From contig NZ_WTYB01000002.1 of assembly GCF_009828055.1 (NCBI RefSeq), positions 186,001 through 250,000 on the forward strand: a stretch of DNA of 64,000 nucleotides, written 5' to 3'. The position numbers were made by a program, and so were the translations under genes. The stretch is from Erythrobacter ramosus. GTDB lineage: Bacteria; Pseudomonadota; Alphaproteobacteria; Sphingomonadales; Sphingomonadaceae. Position 1 is the first letter of the stretch. Every line of letters begins with the position of its first letter. Positions 24,784 through 33,557 of the stretch are shown here, piece by piece. The notes below the pieces were generated by a model. That model did not search any database, was not told where the DNA came from, and was given only the letters and a program-made list of their open reading frames with translations.

Positions 24784-26358
24784 ATGCTCGAATTCCCGCT
24801 CTGGAAAAAGCTTTGGCTGTGGGGGCTGACACTGGCCGCCGCCGTGCTGGCCTTGCCTTCGCTGTTTAATGTCTCCGGCCTCGACTGGCCCTCGGCGCTG
24901 CCCAATCCGCAGGTCAATCTCGGTCTCGACCTTGCGGGCGGCTCGCACCTGCTGCTCGAAGCGAGGGCCGACGATGTGCGCGCCCAGCGGCTGACGAACA
25001 TGGAAGAGACCGTGCGCCAGCTGATGCGCAACGCCAAGCCGCGCATCCGCATCGGCGATGTGTCGACGGCGGACGGCAAGCTGTCCTTCATGCTTGAAAA
25101 CGCTGGTGATATTGACCGTGCGCGCGGGCTGATCGAGCCGGTGATGCAGGGCCAGACCACGGTGCGCGAGTGGAGCCTCCAGGTCGTGGACGGCCAGCGC
25201 ATGGTGCTGAGCCAGACCGATGCGGGGGTCAATCAGGCGCTCGACGATGCGATGGACAGCGCGACCGAAGTGGTCCGCCGCCGGATCGACGAACTCGGCA
25301 CGCGTGAGCCGACCATCATCCGCCAGGGCTCAACCCGGATCGTGGTGCAGGTGCCCGGCTTGCAAGACCCCGATGCCTTGCGCGAATTGCTTGGCAAGAC
25401 CGCGCAGCTCGAATTCAAGCTGGTGGCCGACCCGGCCGGATCGCAGGTCGGCACGGAAATCTTCCCCTATGCGCCCGGCTCCGGGCTTGATGGACAGTTC
25501 GTCACGGTCAACCGGCTGGGCGGTATTCGCGGTGACAATCTGACCGGCGCTCAGGCCGGCGTTGATCCCGAGTCCAATCGCAACATCGTCAACATCACCT
25601 TCGATTCTCAGGGCGGCGCCAAGTTCGCCAAGCTGACCACCGAGAATGTGGGCAAGCCGTTTGCGATCATCCTCGACAAGCAGGTACTGTCCGCGCCCAA
25701 CATCAACGAGCCGATCATAGGCGGCAGCGCCCAGATTTCAGGCAACTTCACGCCGGAAAGCGCCAACAGCCTCGCGATCAGTCTGCGGTCGGGCGCCTTG
25801 CCGGTGCCGCTGACCGTGGTCGAGGAACGCACCGTCGGGCCTGATCTCGGTGCGGATTCGATCCGCAAGGGTCTGCTCGCGATGGCGATCGGCAGCATCG
25901 CGGTGATCGCGCTGATGATTGCGACCTATGGCCGCTTTGGTGTCTATGCGACCATCGCGCTGGTGCTCAACGTGCTGATGCTGCTCGGGCTGATGGCGGC
26001 GGGCGGGTTCACCCTCACCCTGCCGGGGATCGCGGGCTTCGTCATCACCATCGGCGCGGCGGTCGATGCCAACGTGCTGATCAACGAACGTATCCGCGAA
26101 GAACGCGCGCGCGGCCGCAGGGTCGTCGCCGCGGTCGAGACCGGCTACAAGGAAGCCAGCCGCGCGATCTGGGACGCGAACCTCACCAACGTCATTTCCG
26201 GCGTCGCGCTGTTCGCCTTCGGGTCGGGGCCGGTGAAGGGCTTTGCCGTGGTGCTGGTGATCGGCATCATCACCTCGGTCTTCACCGGGGTGACGCTGAC
26301 CCGCATGTTTGTCGCCGGGTGGCTGCGCAAAGCGCGGCCCAACGACATCACGATTTGA
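24784..26358 (+). CDS. secD: Protein translocase subunit SecD
   Basis: A 524-residue inner-membrane protein that uses the proton gradient to help release exported proteins on the periplasmic side. After a first helix (about 7-27), the conserved 'NLGLDLAGGSHLLLEARAD' opens the large P1 periplasmic domain, ending near 'SLRSGALPVPLTVVEERTVGPDLG'. Five C-terminal helices follow, with 'IGAAVDANVLINERIREE'. Size is somewhat shorter than E. coli SecD (615), as in other alphaproteobacteria. SecF follows after 13 bases with GAGGAG. Confidence 0.96.
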   Translation: MLEFPLWKKLWLWGLTLAAAVLALPSLFNVSGLDWPSALPNPQVNLGLDLAGGSHLLLEARADDVRAQRLTNMEETVRQLMRNAKPRIRIGDVSTADGKLSFMLENAGDIDRARGLIEPVMQGQTTVREWSLQVVDGQRMVLSQTDAGVNQALDDAMDSATEVVRRRIDELGTREPTIIRQGSTRIVVQVPGLQDPDALRELLGKTAQLEFKLVADPAGSQVGTEIFPYAPGSGLDGQFVTVNRLGGIRGDNLTGAQAGVDPESNRNIVNITFDSQGGAKFAKLTTENVGKPFAIILDKQVLSAPNINEPIIGGSAQISGNFTPESANSLAISLRSGALPVPLTVVEERTVGPDLGADSIRKGLLAMAIGSIAVIALMIATYGRFGVYATIALVLNVLMLLGLMAAGGFTLTLPGIAGFVITIGAAVDANVLINERIREERARGRRVVAAVETGYKEASRAIWDANLTNVISGVALFAFGSGPVKGFAVVLVIGIITSVFTGVTLTRMFVAGWLRKARPNDITI

Positions 26359-26371
26359 GGAGCAAGCACCC

Positions 26372-27349
26372 ATGAAACTCCTGAAGCTTGTCCCTGACAA
26401 CACCAACATCAAATTCCTGAAACTGCGCGTCCCGTTCTTCGTGCTCAGTCTTGTGCTGATCTTCGGCAGCTGGGCGGCGGTGCTGGTCAACGGCCTCAAT
26501 TTCGGGGTCGATTTCGCCGGCGGTCAGGAAGTCCGCATGACCTTCAAGGAACGTGAGACTGCGCCGATCCCGTCCCTGCGCGAGCTGGTTGGGGGGCTCG
26601 GCTATGGTGAGCCGGTGGTGCAGGAATTCGGCGCTCCCAATCAGGTCTCGATCCGCGTCTCCCTGCCCGAAGGCACGGAAAACACGCCGGGCGCTGCCAC
26701 CGCCATTGGCGACAAGGTGATCGCGGCGATTGCCAAGGAATATCCCGACGCGCGCAAGGACGGCAACGACACTGTTTCCGGCAAGGTCGCGGGTGAGTTC
26801 CGCAATCAGGCGATCCTCGCGCTGCTGGCCGCGATGGCGGCGGTTTCGGTGTATATCTGGATCCGGTTCGAATGGCAGTTCGGCGTCGGCGCGATGTTCG
26901 CGCTGGTGCACGACGTGTCGGTGACGCTCGGCCTGTTTGCGCTGACGCAGCTGGAGTTTAGCCTCCAAATCGTCGCGGCGATCCTCGCGATCATCGGCTA
27001 TTCGCTCAACGATACCATCGTCGTCTATGACCGCATCCGCGAGAACCTGAAGAAGTATCGCAAGATGCCGCTCAGCGAACTGCTTGACCTGTCGGTCAAT
27101 GAGACGTTGGCGCGCACGGTGATGACGTCGCTGACGCTGTTCATCGCGCTGGTACCGCTGCTGATCTTCGGCCCACCGAGCTTGTTCGGCATGGTGGCTG
27201 CGATCACCGTGGGCCTCTTCATCGGTACCTATTCGTCGATCTACATGGCTGGCCCGCTGCTGATCTGGATGGGCGTGACCTCGACCAGCTTCGTGCCGAC
27301 CGAAACAGCGACGGACCGTCAGGACAAGCTGGCGCGCGGCGAGGGCTAA
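26372..27349 (+). CDS. secF: Protein translocase subunit SecF
   Basis: A 325-residue partner of SecD with six membrane helices. Features: first helix 'FFVLSLVLIFGSWAAVLVNG', the periplasmic start 'NFGVDFAGGQEVRM', and the C-terminal block 'IIGYSLNDTIVVYDRIREN' with 'NETLARTVMTSLTLFIAL'. The start at 26372 is fixed by GAGGAGCAAGCACCC. The gene converges with a glycosyltransferase gene 16 bases away. Confidence 0.96.
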   Translation: MKLLKLVPDNTNIKFLKLRVPFFVLSLVLIFGSWAAVLVNGLNFGVDFAGGQEVRMTFKERETAPIPSLRELVGGLGYGEPVVQEFGAPNQVSIRVSLPEGTENTPGAATAIGDKVIAAIAKEYPDARKDGNDTVSGKVAGEFRNQAILALLAAMAAVSVYIWIRFEWQFGVGAMFALVHDVSVTLGLFALTQLEFSLQIVAAILAIIGYSLNDTIVVYDRIRENLKKYRKMPLSELLDLSVNETLARTVMTSLTLFIALVPLLIFGPPSLFGMVAAITVGLFIGTYSSIYMAGPLLIWMGVTSTSFVPTETATDRQDKLARGEG

Positions 27350-27365
27350 GGAGCAGGGTTGGGCC

Positions 27366-28550
27366 TCAGGCCGCGTCCAGCAGTCGCTCGTAATGCGCGG
27401 CCAGTGCTTCGGCATTGGCTTCCCAGCTGAACGCTTCCGTGAGCGCAGCCACCGCCTCGCGCTCGGGCGGGTTGCTGAGCACCGCATTGATCCCTGCCGC
27501 CACCGCCGCAGGATTGCGCGCCACCAGCCGGCCGGCGGTATCGCAGGAAATCAGCTCGCGCGCGCCGCCGACATCGCTCGTCACCACCGGTGTCCCGCAT
27601 GCGAGCGCTTCGACCCATGCATTCGCCAGCCCTTCGCTTACCGTGGGCAGCACCATCACATCGGCCGCCGACAGGATCAGCGGCATGAGATCGTGGTCGA
27701 TCGAGCCGGCGAAGTGCACCCGGTCTGCCACCCCCTCGCTTACCGCCAGCGCGCGCAGGCGGGCCTCGTCCTCGCCCTTGCCGATCAGCACCAGCCGTGC
27801 GCCCGGAATATCGCGCAGGGCTTCTATCGCGATCCCCTGACCCTTGCGCTCGATCAGCGCGCCGACACAGGCGAGCAGCGGGGCGCTATCGGGCATATCG
27901 AAACCCAGCTCGCGGCTCAGCTGTGCGCGCAGTTGCGTGTGGCCGAACGGTCGGAACCGGTCGCGGTCGAGCCCGGTGTAGTGGACCGTGATCCGCTCCG
28001 CATCCATGCCCATCGCGGCCATCTGCCCCGCCAGATCACGGCTCACAGCCAGCATCCCGGTCGCCGTGCGTGCGGCGTTGAGCATCTGCTTACGGGCAAA
28101 GTCCTGCTCGCCCCAGAAGCTGATATCGCTGCCTCGCGCCTTGATCGACAGCGGCAGGCCCATCGCCCGCGCAATCTCAGCGGCGGCGGGGCCATCGGGG
28201 AAGAAGAACTGCGCGTCGAGCATATCGATGGGCGTTGCCGCATGGATGCGGCGCACCAGCGGCAGGCACGCGCGAGCGATGGCCCCGGCGTTGCGGCGCG
28301 CGCCGATGCGCGGGATCAGGGTGAAGCGCGGGCGGTGGACGGTGATGCCGCCTTCCTCGCTCACCTCGGGCAGGTCGGCGAGCGGGCGGTAGCGGCCCAA
28401 GGCCAAGGGCGGCAGGCCGATAGGATTGACCAGCGTCACCTGCCAATCGCCGCGCTTGGCCAGCGCCTCCAGCGACCGCGCCACGAAGGTGCCGAACTGC
28501 GGATTGACCGGATTGGGATAGAGCGTCGAGAGGGCGAGGACGTGTTTCAT
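27366..28550 (-). CDS. Glycosyltransferase family 4 protein
   Basis: A 394-residue GT-B fold glycosyltransferase. The C-terminal nucleotide-sugar domain carries 'LACVGALIERKGQGIAIEAL', 'LVLIGKGEDEARL' and the retaining E-x7-E motif in 'PTVSEGLANAWVEALACG', followed by 'TPVVTSDVGGARELI'. The N-terminal domain starts 'LALSTLYPNPVNPQFGTFV', usual for GT4 enzymes that build surface polysaccharides or glycolipids. Acceptor and donor are unknown. No other polysaccharide genes are beside it; it sits 10 bases downstream of the XRE regulator gene on the same strand. Confidence 0.85.
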   Translation of the reverse strand: MKHVLALSTLYPNPVNPQFGTFVARSLEALAKRGDWQVTLVNPIGLPPLALGRYRPLADLPEVSEEGGITVHRPRFTLIPRIGARRNAGAIARACLPLVRRIHAATPIDMLDAQFFFPDGPAAAEIARAMGLPLSIKARGSDISFWGEQDFARKQMLNAARTATGMLAVSRDLAGQMAAMGMDAERITVHYTGLDRDRFRPFGHTQLRAQLSRELGFDMPDSAPLLACVGALIERKGQGIAIEALRDIPGARLVLIGKGEDEARLRALAVSEGVADRVHFAGSIDHDLMPLILSAADVMVLPTVSEGLANAWVEALACGTPVVTSDVGGARELISCDTAGRLVARNPAAVAAGINAVLSNPPEREAVAALTEAFSWEANAEALAAHYERLLDAA

Positions 28551-28560
28551 CGCCGGTGCC

Positions 28561-29139
28561 TCACAGCGGCCTGACCAGCATGAAGGCGACCGCGATCCAT
28601 GCCGGATTGTCGACCACCACCTGCTTCTGCCCCGCGCCCGGTGGCAGCAGGCCGACCAGCGTGCCGCGCCGGTCGATCAGCCTGCCGAAGGCAAAGCGTC
28701 CGCCGGGGCGCGGCAGCAGGCAATCGCGGTTGATCGCGCTCGCCGCGTCGGCGGGATCAAGCGGGCGCAGCCACACCAGATCGCCGGGACGGTATTCGCC
28801 AACGCTGTCCTTCACCGCCAGCACCAGCGGGGCAGGGCCATCTTCGGCGGCGAAGTCGCTCGGCAGCAATGCTTCGCGCGGGGCGGTCAGCGCTTCGGGG
28901 CCACTGACGGCGAGCTCAGCAACGATCTGCGCAGGCGCGGCCGTCTCGGCGCGCATCAGACTGGCGGGCTCGACGCCGAGTGCGGCAGCGATGCGGTTCA
29001 TCCAGGTCATCGAGAGCTGGCGCATCCCCGTCTCCAGCCGCCCGATGGTCTGCGCCGTAGTCGGCGGATCGCAGGCGGCGGCCAGATCGGCCAGCGTCAA
29101 CCCCTTGGCCTTGCGGATGTCGCGGATGCGGTTGGTCAT
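28561..29139 (-). CDS. XRE-family regulator with S24-like C-terminal domain
   Basis: A 192-residue protein. Residues 4-62 form a helix-turn-helix of XRE type ('IRDIRKAKGLTLADLAAAC', 'TIGRLETGMRQLSMTWMNRIAAAL'). Residues about 80-190 resemble the S24/LexA C-terminal fold ('GEYRPGDLVWLRP', 'INRDCLLPRPGGRFAFGRLI'), but I cannot place a clear Ser-Lys dyad, so self-cleavage is doubtful. Its upstream region holds a tandem 36-bp repeat and an AACC...GGTT dyad shared with the divergent DUF6456 gene, suggesting autoregulation. It shares its strand with the glycosyltransferase downstream. Confidence 0.8.
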   Translation of the reverse strand: MTNRIRDIRKAKGLTLADLAAACDPPTTAQTIGRLETGMRQLSMTWMNRIAAALGVEPASLMRAETAAPAQIVAELAVSGPEALTAPREALLPSDFAAEDGPAPLVLAVKDSVGEYRPGDLVWLRPLDPADAASAINRDCLLPRPGGRFAFGRLIDRRGTLVGLLPPGAGQKQVVVDNPAWIAVAFMLVRPL

Positions 29140-29146
29140 ATCACGC

Positions 29147-29218
29147 CCTCAAGTAGCAAAGCGGTAGGCGCACAAGAACGCGCCTCAAGTAGCAAAGCGG
29201 TAGGCGAACAAGAACGCG
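29147..29218. repeat. Tandem direct repeat, 2 x 36 bp
   Basis: Two adjacent 36-base units (29147-29182 and 29183-29218), each starting CCTCAAGTAGCAAAGCGG, differ by one base. They begin 8 bases upstream of the XRE start codon, so they lie in its leader and promoter region. Could be a recent duplication or repeated regulator sites. Confidence 0.85.
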
Positions 29219-29226
29219 CCTGAATT

Positions 29227-29239
29227 AACCGAATTGGTT
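29227..29239. promoter_or_regulatory. AACC-GAATT-GGTT dyad between divergent genes
   Basis: AACC and GGTT flank GAATT in the gap between the XRE gene (start 29139) and the DUF6456 gene (start 29305). The core ACCGAATTGGT is one base different from the perfect dyad at 18682-18692. A regulator binding site is inferred. Confidence 0.35.
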
Positions 29240-29304
29240 TTTTCTTTCCTACAGATGTGCGCCCTTGGCAAGCCGCTTTCCGGTCAGCAAGCGGAGGACA
29301 CGCC

Positions 29305-29784
29305 ATGAAGCGCCAGTTGGTTGAACGCGAACTTACTCCTGAAGGCCCGCGCCGTGGGGCGATCAAAACCGGGGCGAAACCGCGCCGTACGGTGACGGTC
29401 AATCTCTCCGAAAGCCCGCTCGTCTGGCTGCACACGCGCGGGCATCTTTCTGATCGCTTGCTGGATGCAGGCGAAGCGCTGCGAGCCGATTACGAACGCG
29501 CGCAGCTATCCCCCAACGTGACGATGCGGTGGGACCCGGTGCGGGTGAAATCGACCGGTGAGCGCGGGCTATCGGCAAGCGAGCGCCAAGTCGCCGCCCG
29601 CCAGCGCTTCGACGGAGCGATCAAGGCGGCAGGACGCGGGCTGGAAGACATCCTGTGGCGCGTCGTCTGCGCAGGCGAGGCTCTGCCCGAAGCAGAAAAG
29701 ACCCTCGGCTGGCCCGCGCGCAGCGGCAAGCTGGTGCTGCGCATCGCGTTGGAGCGGGTGGCGGAATTTTACCGGATAACGTGA
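29305..29784 (+). CDS. DUF6456 domain protein
   Basis: A 159-residue cytoplasmic protein matching the alphaproteobacterial DUF6456 family: 'RTVTVNLSESPLVWLHTRG', 'LLDAGEALRADYERAQLSPNV', 'AARQRFDGAIKAAGRGLEDI' and 'LPEAEKTLGWPARSGKLVLRIAL'. The mostly helical C-terminal part resembles DNA-binding folds, but its role is not established. The start at 29305 is fixed by GCGGAGGACACGCC. Divergent from the XRE gene with shared upstream repeats; its 3' end overlaps the uracil-DNA glycosylase gene by 16 bases. Confidence 0.8.
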   Translation: MKRQLVERELTPEGPRRGAIKTGAKPRRTVTVNLSESPLVWLHTRGHLSDRLLDAGEALRADYERAQLSPNVTMRWDPVRVKSTGERGLSASERQVAARQRFDGAIKAAGRGLEDILWRVVCAGEALPEAEKTLGWPARSGKLVLRIALERVAEFYRIT

Positions 29785-30377
29785 CCGAGCATGGCCTGCA
29801 CCTTGGCGCGAAGTTGCGGCAGAATGTCGCGATCAAACCACGGGTGTTTGGCCATGAACAGGCGTGAACGCCACGCGGGGTGGGGCAGGGCGATGAAGGG
29901 CTCGTCCTCGCCGAAGCGGCTCACCCTTTCCGCAAGCGATAGGCGCTTCAGATGCGGCAGATAGCGGGCCTGCGCATAGGTGCCGACCAGCAGAGTCAAA
30001 CGCTCGGGCGGGAGCACGCCGAGGACCGCGTCGTGCCACTGCGGCGCGCATTCCTTGCGCGGCGGGGCGTCTCCGCCGCTGGCCTTGCCGGGGTAGCAGA
30101 ACCCCATCGGCACCAGCGCGACCTGCGCCGGATCGTAGAAGGTCGCCTTGTCCAGCCCCAGCCAGCCGCGCAGCCGGTCGCCGCTGTCATCGTCCCACGG
30201 CACGCCGCTGGCATGAACCTTGGTGCCGGGCGCCTGCCCGACGATTAGCAGGCGGCTGGTAGCGGAAAAGCGCGCAATGGGCCGCGGGCCGAGCGGGAGG
30301 TGCTCAGCGCACAGGGTGCAATCCGCGATCCGCGCTCTGAGCGCTTCGACATGGTCCCCCGGTGCGGGGGCGCTCAC
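29769..30377 (-). CDS. Uracil-DNA glycosylase family protein
   Basis: A 202-residue member of the UDG superfamily that removes damaged bases. Motif 1 region: 'RLLIVGQAPGTKVHASGVPWDDDSGDRLRGWLG'-like stretch (about 43-74; written in parts as GQAPGTKVH and SGDRLRGWLG); motif 2 region: 'IALPHPAWRS' (about 162). Two Cys ('CTLCAEHLPL', near 20) but no four-Cys iron-sulfur set, so family 4 assignment is not supported. GTG start at 30377 overlaps the stop of the ABC-F gene (GTGA), indicating coupling. Confidence 0.8.
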   Translation of the reverse strand: MSAPAPGDHVEALRARIADCTLCAEHLPLGPRPIARFSATSRLLIVGQAPGTKVHASGVPWDDDSGDRLRGWLGLDKATFYDPAQVALVPMGFCYPGKASGGDAPPRKECAPQWHDAVLGVLPPERLTLLVGTYAQARYLPHLKRLSLAERVSRFGEDEPFIALPHPAWRSRLFMAKHPWFDRDILPQLRAKVQAMLGHVIR

Positions 30378-32218
30378 CCCTCGACCAACTCGGCCAGCAT
30401 CAGCCAGCGTTCTTCGGCCGCGTCCTTTTCCGCCCGGGCGTTTTCAATGCCCTTGCTGATGGTCGCGAACCTTTGCGGGTCCTTGGCGTAGAGTTCGGGG
30501 TCGTTCAGAAGCGCTTCGCCCTTGGCGATCACGCTTTCGAGTTCCTCGATCCGCGCTGGCAGGATCTCGTAATCGCGCTGGTCCTTGTAGGTGAGTTTGA
30601 CGGACGGAGCGGGTTTGGCCGGCCCACCCTTGTCAGCTGTGGTTTGCGGGCCGTTTGACCGGGGTTGTGCAGCGGTTGACGCGGGTTTTGTCGAGGTTAT
30701 CGGCGCTTTGCGCTTGGCCTCCCAATCGGCATAGCCGCCCGCGACAATATCCACCTTGCCCGTCCCATCCAGGCCCAGAGTGACCGTGACCGTGCGGTCG
30801 AGAAAGTCGCGGTCGTGGCTGACGATCAGCACCGTGCCATCGAAATCGGCGATGACTTCCTGAAGTAGATCAAGGGTTTCGAGGTCGAGATCATTGGTCG
30901 GCTCGTCCAGCACCAGCAGGTTGGCGGTGCGGGCAAATTCACGGGCGAGCAGCAGTCGGGAGCGTTCGCCGCCGGACAGAATGCCGATCTTGGTATCGAC
31001 CAGGCCGGGATCGAACAGGAAGTCCTTGAGGTAAGCTTGAACGTGCTTGCGCACCCCGCGAACATCGACCCAGTCGCCCCCTTCGGCGACGATCTGGCGC
31101 ACGGTCGCACCGGGCTCGAGCAGTTTGCGCTGTTGGTCGATCATCACCCCTGTCAGAGTGCGCGCGTGGGTGACGCTGCCGGTGTCGGGCTCCAGCTCTT
31201 TGGTGAGCAATTTCAGCAAGGTGGTCTTGCCCGCGCCGTTCGAACCGACGATCCCGATGCGGTCGCCGTTCTGGATGCGCAGAGTGAAGGGCTTGATAAT
31301 GGGGCGGTCACCGTAGGACTTGGAGATGTTCTCTGCGACGATTACCGACTTCGATTTGAAGTCATCATCGCTGGACAGTTTCAGCTTCGCTGTCCCCGCG
31401 CCGGAGATCATCGCCGCCCGCGCCGCGCGCATCTGGTAGAGCTTCTCCAGCCGCCCCTGATTGCGCTTGCGCCGCGCAGTCACTCCGCGTTCGAGCCAAT
31501 GCGCCTCAAGCTTCAGCTTGGCGTCCATCCGCTCGGCTGCGCGGGCTTCCTCGGCATAGACTTGTTCTTCCCACGCCTCGTACCCGCCGAAGCCGACCTC
31601 CTTACGCCGCAGCGTCCCACGGTCGAGCCACAGGGTCGCCCGGGTCAGACGGGTGAGGAAGGTGCGGTCGTGGCTGATGGTGATGAAGGCGCCGCGATAA
31701 CGCGAGAGCCAGTCCTCCAGCCAGTCAATCGCGGCCAGATCCAAGTGGTTGGTCGGTTCGTCGAGCAGGATCAGGTCGGGGTCCTGCGCCAGTGCGCGGG
31801 CGAGGGCGGCTCGGCGGCGTTCGCCGCCACTGGCCGTTGCGGCCTCGCGGCTCATGTCGATGCCGAGTTGGCCGGCGATGGCTTCCACCTCGTGACGCTC
31901 GGGTGGCAGTTCACCGCCAAGCGCGAAGTCCATCAGCGTTTCCGCGCTGCCGAATTCCGGGTCCTGTTCCAGAAACACGATCCGCGTCCCCGGCTTGATC
32001 CGCCGCGCGCCGCGGTCGGCATCGATCCGCTCCATGATCAGCCGCAGCAGCGTGGTCTTGCCAGCGCCGTTCCGCCCGATCAGCGCCAGCCGGTCACCGG
32101 GCAGCACGTGGAGATCGATGGGTGCCGCGCCGCTGGTGGGCGACGGACCGCCGAACAGCCAGCGCCCGCCTTGCTGCAATGCGACGCCTTCGAGCGAGAA
32201 GATGGGGGGCTGTGCCAT
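30374..32218 (-). CDS. ABC-F family ATPase (Uup-like)
   Basis: A 614-residue soluble protein with two ABC ATPase domains and no membrane segment. Domain 1: Walker A 'GRNGAGKTTLLRLIMERI', signature 'ASGGERRRAALARAL', Walker B 'LILLDEPTNHLDLAAIDWLE'. Domain 2: Walker A 'GSNGAGKTTLLKLLTKEL', signature 'LSGGERSRLLLAREF', Walker B 'LLVLDEPTNDLDLETLDLL'. A C-terminal coiled coil (about 555-614) resembles Uup. ABC-F proteins act on ribosomes or DNA structures. Start chosen at 32218 ('MAQPPIFSLEGV'). It is coupled to the downstream UDG gene. Confidence 0.93.
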   Translation of the reverse strand: MAQPPIFSLEGVALQQGGRWLFGGPSPTSGAAPIDLHVLPGDRLALIGRNGAGKTTLLRLIMERIDADRGARRIKPGTRIVFLEQDPEFGSAETLMDFALGGELPPERHEVEAIAGQLGIDMSREAATASGGERRRAALARALAQDPDLILLDEPTNHLDLAAIDWLEDWLSRYRGAFITISHDRTFLTRLTRATLWLDRGTLRRKEVGFGGYEAWEEQVYAEEARAAERMDAKLKLEAHWLERGVTARRKRNQGRLEKLYQMRAARAAMISGAGTAKLKLSSDDDFKSKSVIVAENISKSYGDRPIIKPFTLRIQNGDRIGIVGSNGAGKTTLLKLLTKELEPDTGSVTHARTLTGVMIDQQRKLLEPGATVRQIVAEGGDWVDVRGVRKHVQAYLKDFLFDPGLVDTKIGILSGGERSRLLLAREFARTANLLVLDEPTNDLDLETLDLLQEVIADFDGTVLIVSHDRDFLDRTVTVTLGLDGTGKVDIVAGGYADWEAKRKAPITSTKPASTAAQPRSNGPQTTADKGGPAKPAPSVKLTYKDQRDYEILPARIEELESVIAKGEALLNDPELYAKDPQRFATISKGIENARAEKDAAEERWLMLAELVEG

Positions 32219-32333
32219 GGGATGGGCCAAGTAGGGGCTTGGCCCCCGCGCCACAAGAGCGCGTTTCCCGCCGGTTCAGTGCAGCGAAAGCTGAACGGGT
32301 GCAGAGGCGCGACCAATCGGAGGAATACTTACC

Positions 32334-33074
32334 ATGATGAAACCCGCCATTGCCTTTATTGCCGCCTCGGCGCTGACGCTTCCTGCGGCGGCGCTTGCCG
32401 CCAGCGTCGATATTGCCGCGACCGGCCCGGTGGTCGAACTCAACGTCTATGAAAGCGTTGATGTCGCCCCGGATACTGCGACAATCGGCGCAGGCGTCAC
32501 CACCGAAGCGCCGACCGCGACCGAGGCCTTGCGGCTGAACTCGGCGGAGATGCAGAAGGTGATCGCGCGGATCAAGGCGCTGGGCGTTGCCGAAAAGGAC
32601 ATCCAGACGACCGGCATCAACCTGAACGCGCGCTATGATTACGATCAGGCCACCCAGCGCCAGGTGTTTCGCGGCTACATGGCCTCGAACCGGGTGAACG
32701 TGATCCTGCGCAAGATCGACGACACGGGCCGAGTGCTTGATGCGCTGGTCGTAGCCGGGGCGAATGACATTAACGGCCCGAGCTTTAGCATCGATGATGA
32801 CACCGCCGCCAAGGACGCAGCCCGGAAGCGCGCGGTTGAGCGGGCTCAGGCGCAGGCCAAGGCCTATGCTACAATGCTCGGCTATGACGGGGCCAAGGTG
32901 CTGGCGATCAGCGAAGGGCTGACCGGCAATAGCCCGATGCCGCAGATGGCGGAAATGCGGTTGAGCGCCACGAAGTCCGATGCTGCGCCCGTGCAGCCGG
33001 GCATGGTTCAGGCCGGGGTGAACATTTCGATCACCTACGAACTGGTCAAGAATTCCGGCTCGCCCGCGAAGTAG
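32334..33074 (+). CDS. Secreted SIMPL-domain (DUF541) protein
   Basis: A 246-residue exported protein. The signal peptide (MMKPAIAFIAASALTLPAAALAA) is followed by a SIMPL domain: 'VELNVYESVDVAPDTATIGAGV', 'IKALGVAEKDIQTTGINLNARYDY', 'GYMASNRVNVILRKIDDTGRVL' and 'ARKRAVERAQAQAKAYATMLG'. The family forms ring assemblies in the periplasm or outer membrane with poorly known roles. CGGAGGAA lies before the ATG. It is divergent from the ABC-F gene. Confidence 0.88.
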   Translation: MMKPAIAFIAASALTLPAAALAASVDIAATGPVVELNVYESVDVAPDTATIGAGVTTEAPTATEALRLNSAEMQKVIARIKALGVAEKDIQTTGINLNARYDYDQATQRQVFRGYMASNRVNVILRKIDDTGRVLDALVVAGANDINGPSFSIDDDTAAKDAARKRAVERAQAQAKAYATMLGYDGAKVLAISEGLTGNSPMPQMAEMRLSATKSDAAPVQPGMVQAGVNISITYELVKNSGSPAK

Positions 33075-33122
33075 TGCCATTCACGGCTTGTTCAATGGAC
33101 CTCAGCTAGGCATGATCCTGTC

Positions 33123-33434
33123 ATGAAACGCTTTCCCGCCCTCATCCTTGGTTCGCTGGCCGCTGCGGCACTGGTGACTGCGCCCGCTGCGGCGCAGCAG
33201 GATCAGACGCGCGGGGATCAGGGTGAGGCCCGGCGCGAAGCGCAAGCGGGCAATATCATGCGTTCGGGCGAGATTGAGGCGAAGATCTTGCCGATGATGA
33301 AGGGCGCCGAATATCTCGGGTTTGCCTATGATTCGACCGCGCGGGCTTATCGGCTCAAGTTCATCAAGGATGGCCGCGTCACCCATGTCGATGTGGACGC
33401 CCGCACCGGGCGGATCATCGGCCGTTCGCACTGA
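33123..33434 (+). CDS. Secreted PepSY-domain protein
   Basis: A 103-residue exported protein with signal peptide (ending PAAAQ, about residue 25) and one PepSY-like domain: 'GEIEAKILPMMKGAEYLGFAYDS', 'YRLKFIKDGRVTHVDVDARTGRIIG'. PepSY domains are thought to inhibit or modulate proteases or sensor kinases. It is directly upstream of the PhoP/PhoQ-like genes (start 33558), a common place for such modulators; that link is inference. Confidence 0.8.
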   Translation: MKRFPALILGSLAAAALVTAPAAAQQDQTRGDQGEARREAQAGNIMRSGEIEAKILPMMKGAEYLGFAYDSTARAYRLKFIKDGRVTHVDVDARTGRIIGRSH

Positions 33435-33557
33435 CGGGCGGACGGCGATGCGCTTTCATCGGGGGAAAGCAGCGGCACAGGCGCGCGGCGCTTGCTTGAC
33501 GCGTGAGCGGCAAAAGAGCACGACCCGGCGCAACATTAAGCTTGGAAATGGTGGATC

